From the NCBI GenBank assembly GCA_003154255.1, contig PMCY01000188.1, positions 5,609 through 13,412 of the forward strand: a stretch of DNA of 7,804 nucleotides, written 5' to 3'. How positions within the stretch are numbered: position 1 is the stretch's first letter; the number at the start of each line of letters is the position of its first letter. The notes below the pieces were generated by a model. That model had not been told where the DNA came from. It saw only the letters and a program-made list of their open reading frames with translations, and searched no databases. This document shows, in pieces, positions 7,301 to 7,804 of the stretch. The position numbers and the translations under genes were made by a program. Origin of the DNA: Candidatus Aminicenantota bacterium (GTDB lineage: Bacteria > Acidobacteriota > Aminicenantia > Aminicenantales > UBA4085).

Positions 7301-7804
7301 TTATCGGATGCTGACCATCAGCCAAAGCAGGAGAATGATGACGCCGACCAGCAGCCAGCTCCCGCCGAAACCGATGATGTCCCACTTGCCCGGTTTCATG
7401 ATTTCCCAGGCAGAACGCGGCCAGACCTTTCGCGCCCGGTACATGTCCGGCGCGGCATAGGCGGCCTGGACGGCCCGATCATCCTCCTCCGGCGTCGGTT
7501 GCACGGGCGTATGGATGCGGGCGAAAAAACGGTCCTGGTCAGGCTTGGGCGCCGGCCTTGTGACCAGGCTGAGAAGAAAAAGGAGGACGAAAGGAAAGAG
7601 GGCATCGAAGCCGAAGCGGGCCGCGCTCAGCTGGGCCTTGCTCCAGCCGGAAAAATCGATCCCCAGAAAACCCAGAACCCAGATTTCGGCGTTGAACCGC
7701 CCCAATCCAATCTTGGGAGAGGCGGGATCGGCCGGGTCCCGGCGGGCCGTCTTCTCGAAATACACGGCGGCCGGCTCGATGACATGGGGCCGGCGGATCA
7801 TCTG
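7301..7804 (-). CDS. C-terminal part of a membrane transporter, probably sodium:solute symporter (SSS) family; 5' end off the window
   Basis: The frame stays open to the window edge (a CAG codon precedes the ATG at 7801), so that ATG is likely internal. Counting from it, the visible 166 residues hold hydrophobic segments at about 38-50 (IWVLGFLGIDFSGW region), 64-82 (FGFDALFPFVLLFLLSLVTRP) and 140-164 (the C-terminal WLLVGVIILLLWLMV stretch), joined by a long hydrophilic loop (82-139). The loop contains KPDQDRFFARIHTPVQPTPEED and a tryptophan-rich WPRSAWEIMKPGKWD. A 'D-RF-A-TPV--TPE' loop followed by a Trp-containing segment and one last membrane helix is what I recall from C-termini of SSS-family symporters. 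The transport core that would prove this is outside the window, so substrate and coupling ion are unknown. rlmN follows after only four bases, so the two are probably co-transcribed. If not SSS, it is another multi-pass inner-membrane protein. Confidence 0.65.
   Translation of the reverse strand, partial: QMIRRPHVIEPAAVYFEKTARRDPADPASPKIGLGRFNAEIWVLGFLGIDFSGWSKAQLSAARFGFDALFPFVLLFLLSLVTRPAPKPDQDRFFARIHTPVQPTPEEDDRAVQAAYAAPDMYRARKVWPRSAWEIMKPGKWDIIGFGGSWLLVGVIILLLWLMVSIR

Overview
This is a GC-rich bacterial window (coding DNA strongly biased to G/C at third positions) with five genes packed onto two converging strands. Nothing in it is mobile or phage-like: there are no transposases, integrases, CRISPR arrays, tRNAs or rRNAs that I can see. 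The taxon is not determined by the sequence. The mix of a GH38 alpha-mannosidase, a Gfo/Idh/MocA oxidoreductase, a cytoplasmic GAF-PAS-PAS HisKA_2 kinase and a sodium:solute-symporter-like tail would fit an Acidobacteriota/Aminicenantota-type heterotroph, but this is a low-confidence guess.

Plus strand, positions 2 to about 6180. The window opens inside a glycoside hydrolase family 38 gene; the mid and C-terminal domains are present and the catalytic N-terminus lies off the edge. Four bases after its stop begins a Gfo/Idh/MocA-type NAD(P)-dependent oxidoreductase, so the two look like a carbohydrate-processing pair in one transcript. A 71-bp gap follows, holding a near-consensus sigma-70-type promoter (TTGACT, 17 bp, TATGAT). 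It leads into a soluble GAF-PAS-PAS sensor histidine kinase with no response regulator beside it in the window. Fourteen bases after the kinase stop, behind a good Shine-Dalgarno, lies an RlmD/RumA-family 23S rRNA uracil-C5 methyltransferase. It keeps all catalytic motifs but has tyrosine at the position of one of the four iron-sulfur cysteines.

Minus strand, positions 7804 to 6277. The C-terminal part of a membrane protein, most like the tail of a sodium:solute symporter, is followed after four bases by rlmN, the radical-SAM 23S rRNA/tRNA adenine-C2 methyltransferase. rlmD and rlmN therefore converge.

The 96-bp gap between rlmD and rlmN is an AT-rich island with a nested inverted repeat: a 10-bp outer stem, a 9-bp inner stem and an A8 tract bulged out on one side. 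It is probably a bidirectional transcript-end structure, but it does not have the layout of a standard intrinsic terminator.

I see no clearly new multi-gene system. The points most worth a second look are the intergenic inverted repeat, the RlmD cysteine replacement, and the close junction between the orphan kinase and rlmD (a T6 run at the kinase stop, with rlmD in the -1 frame).
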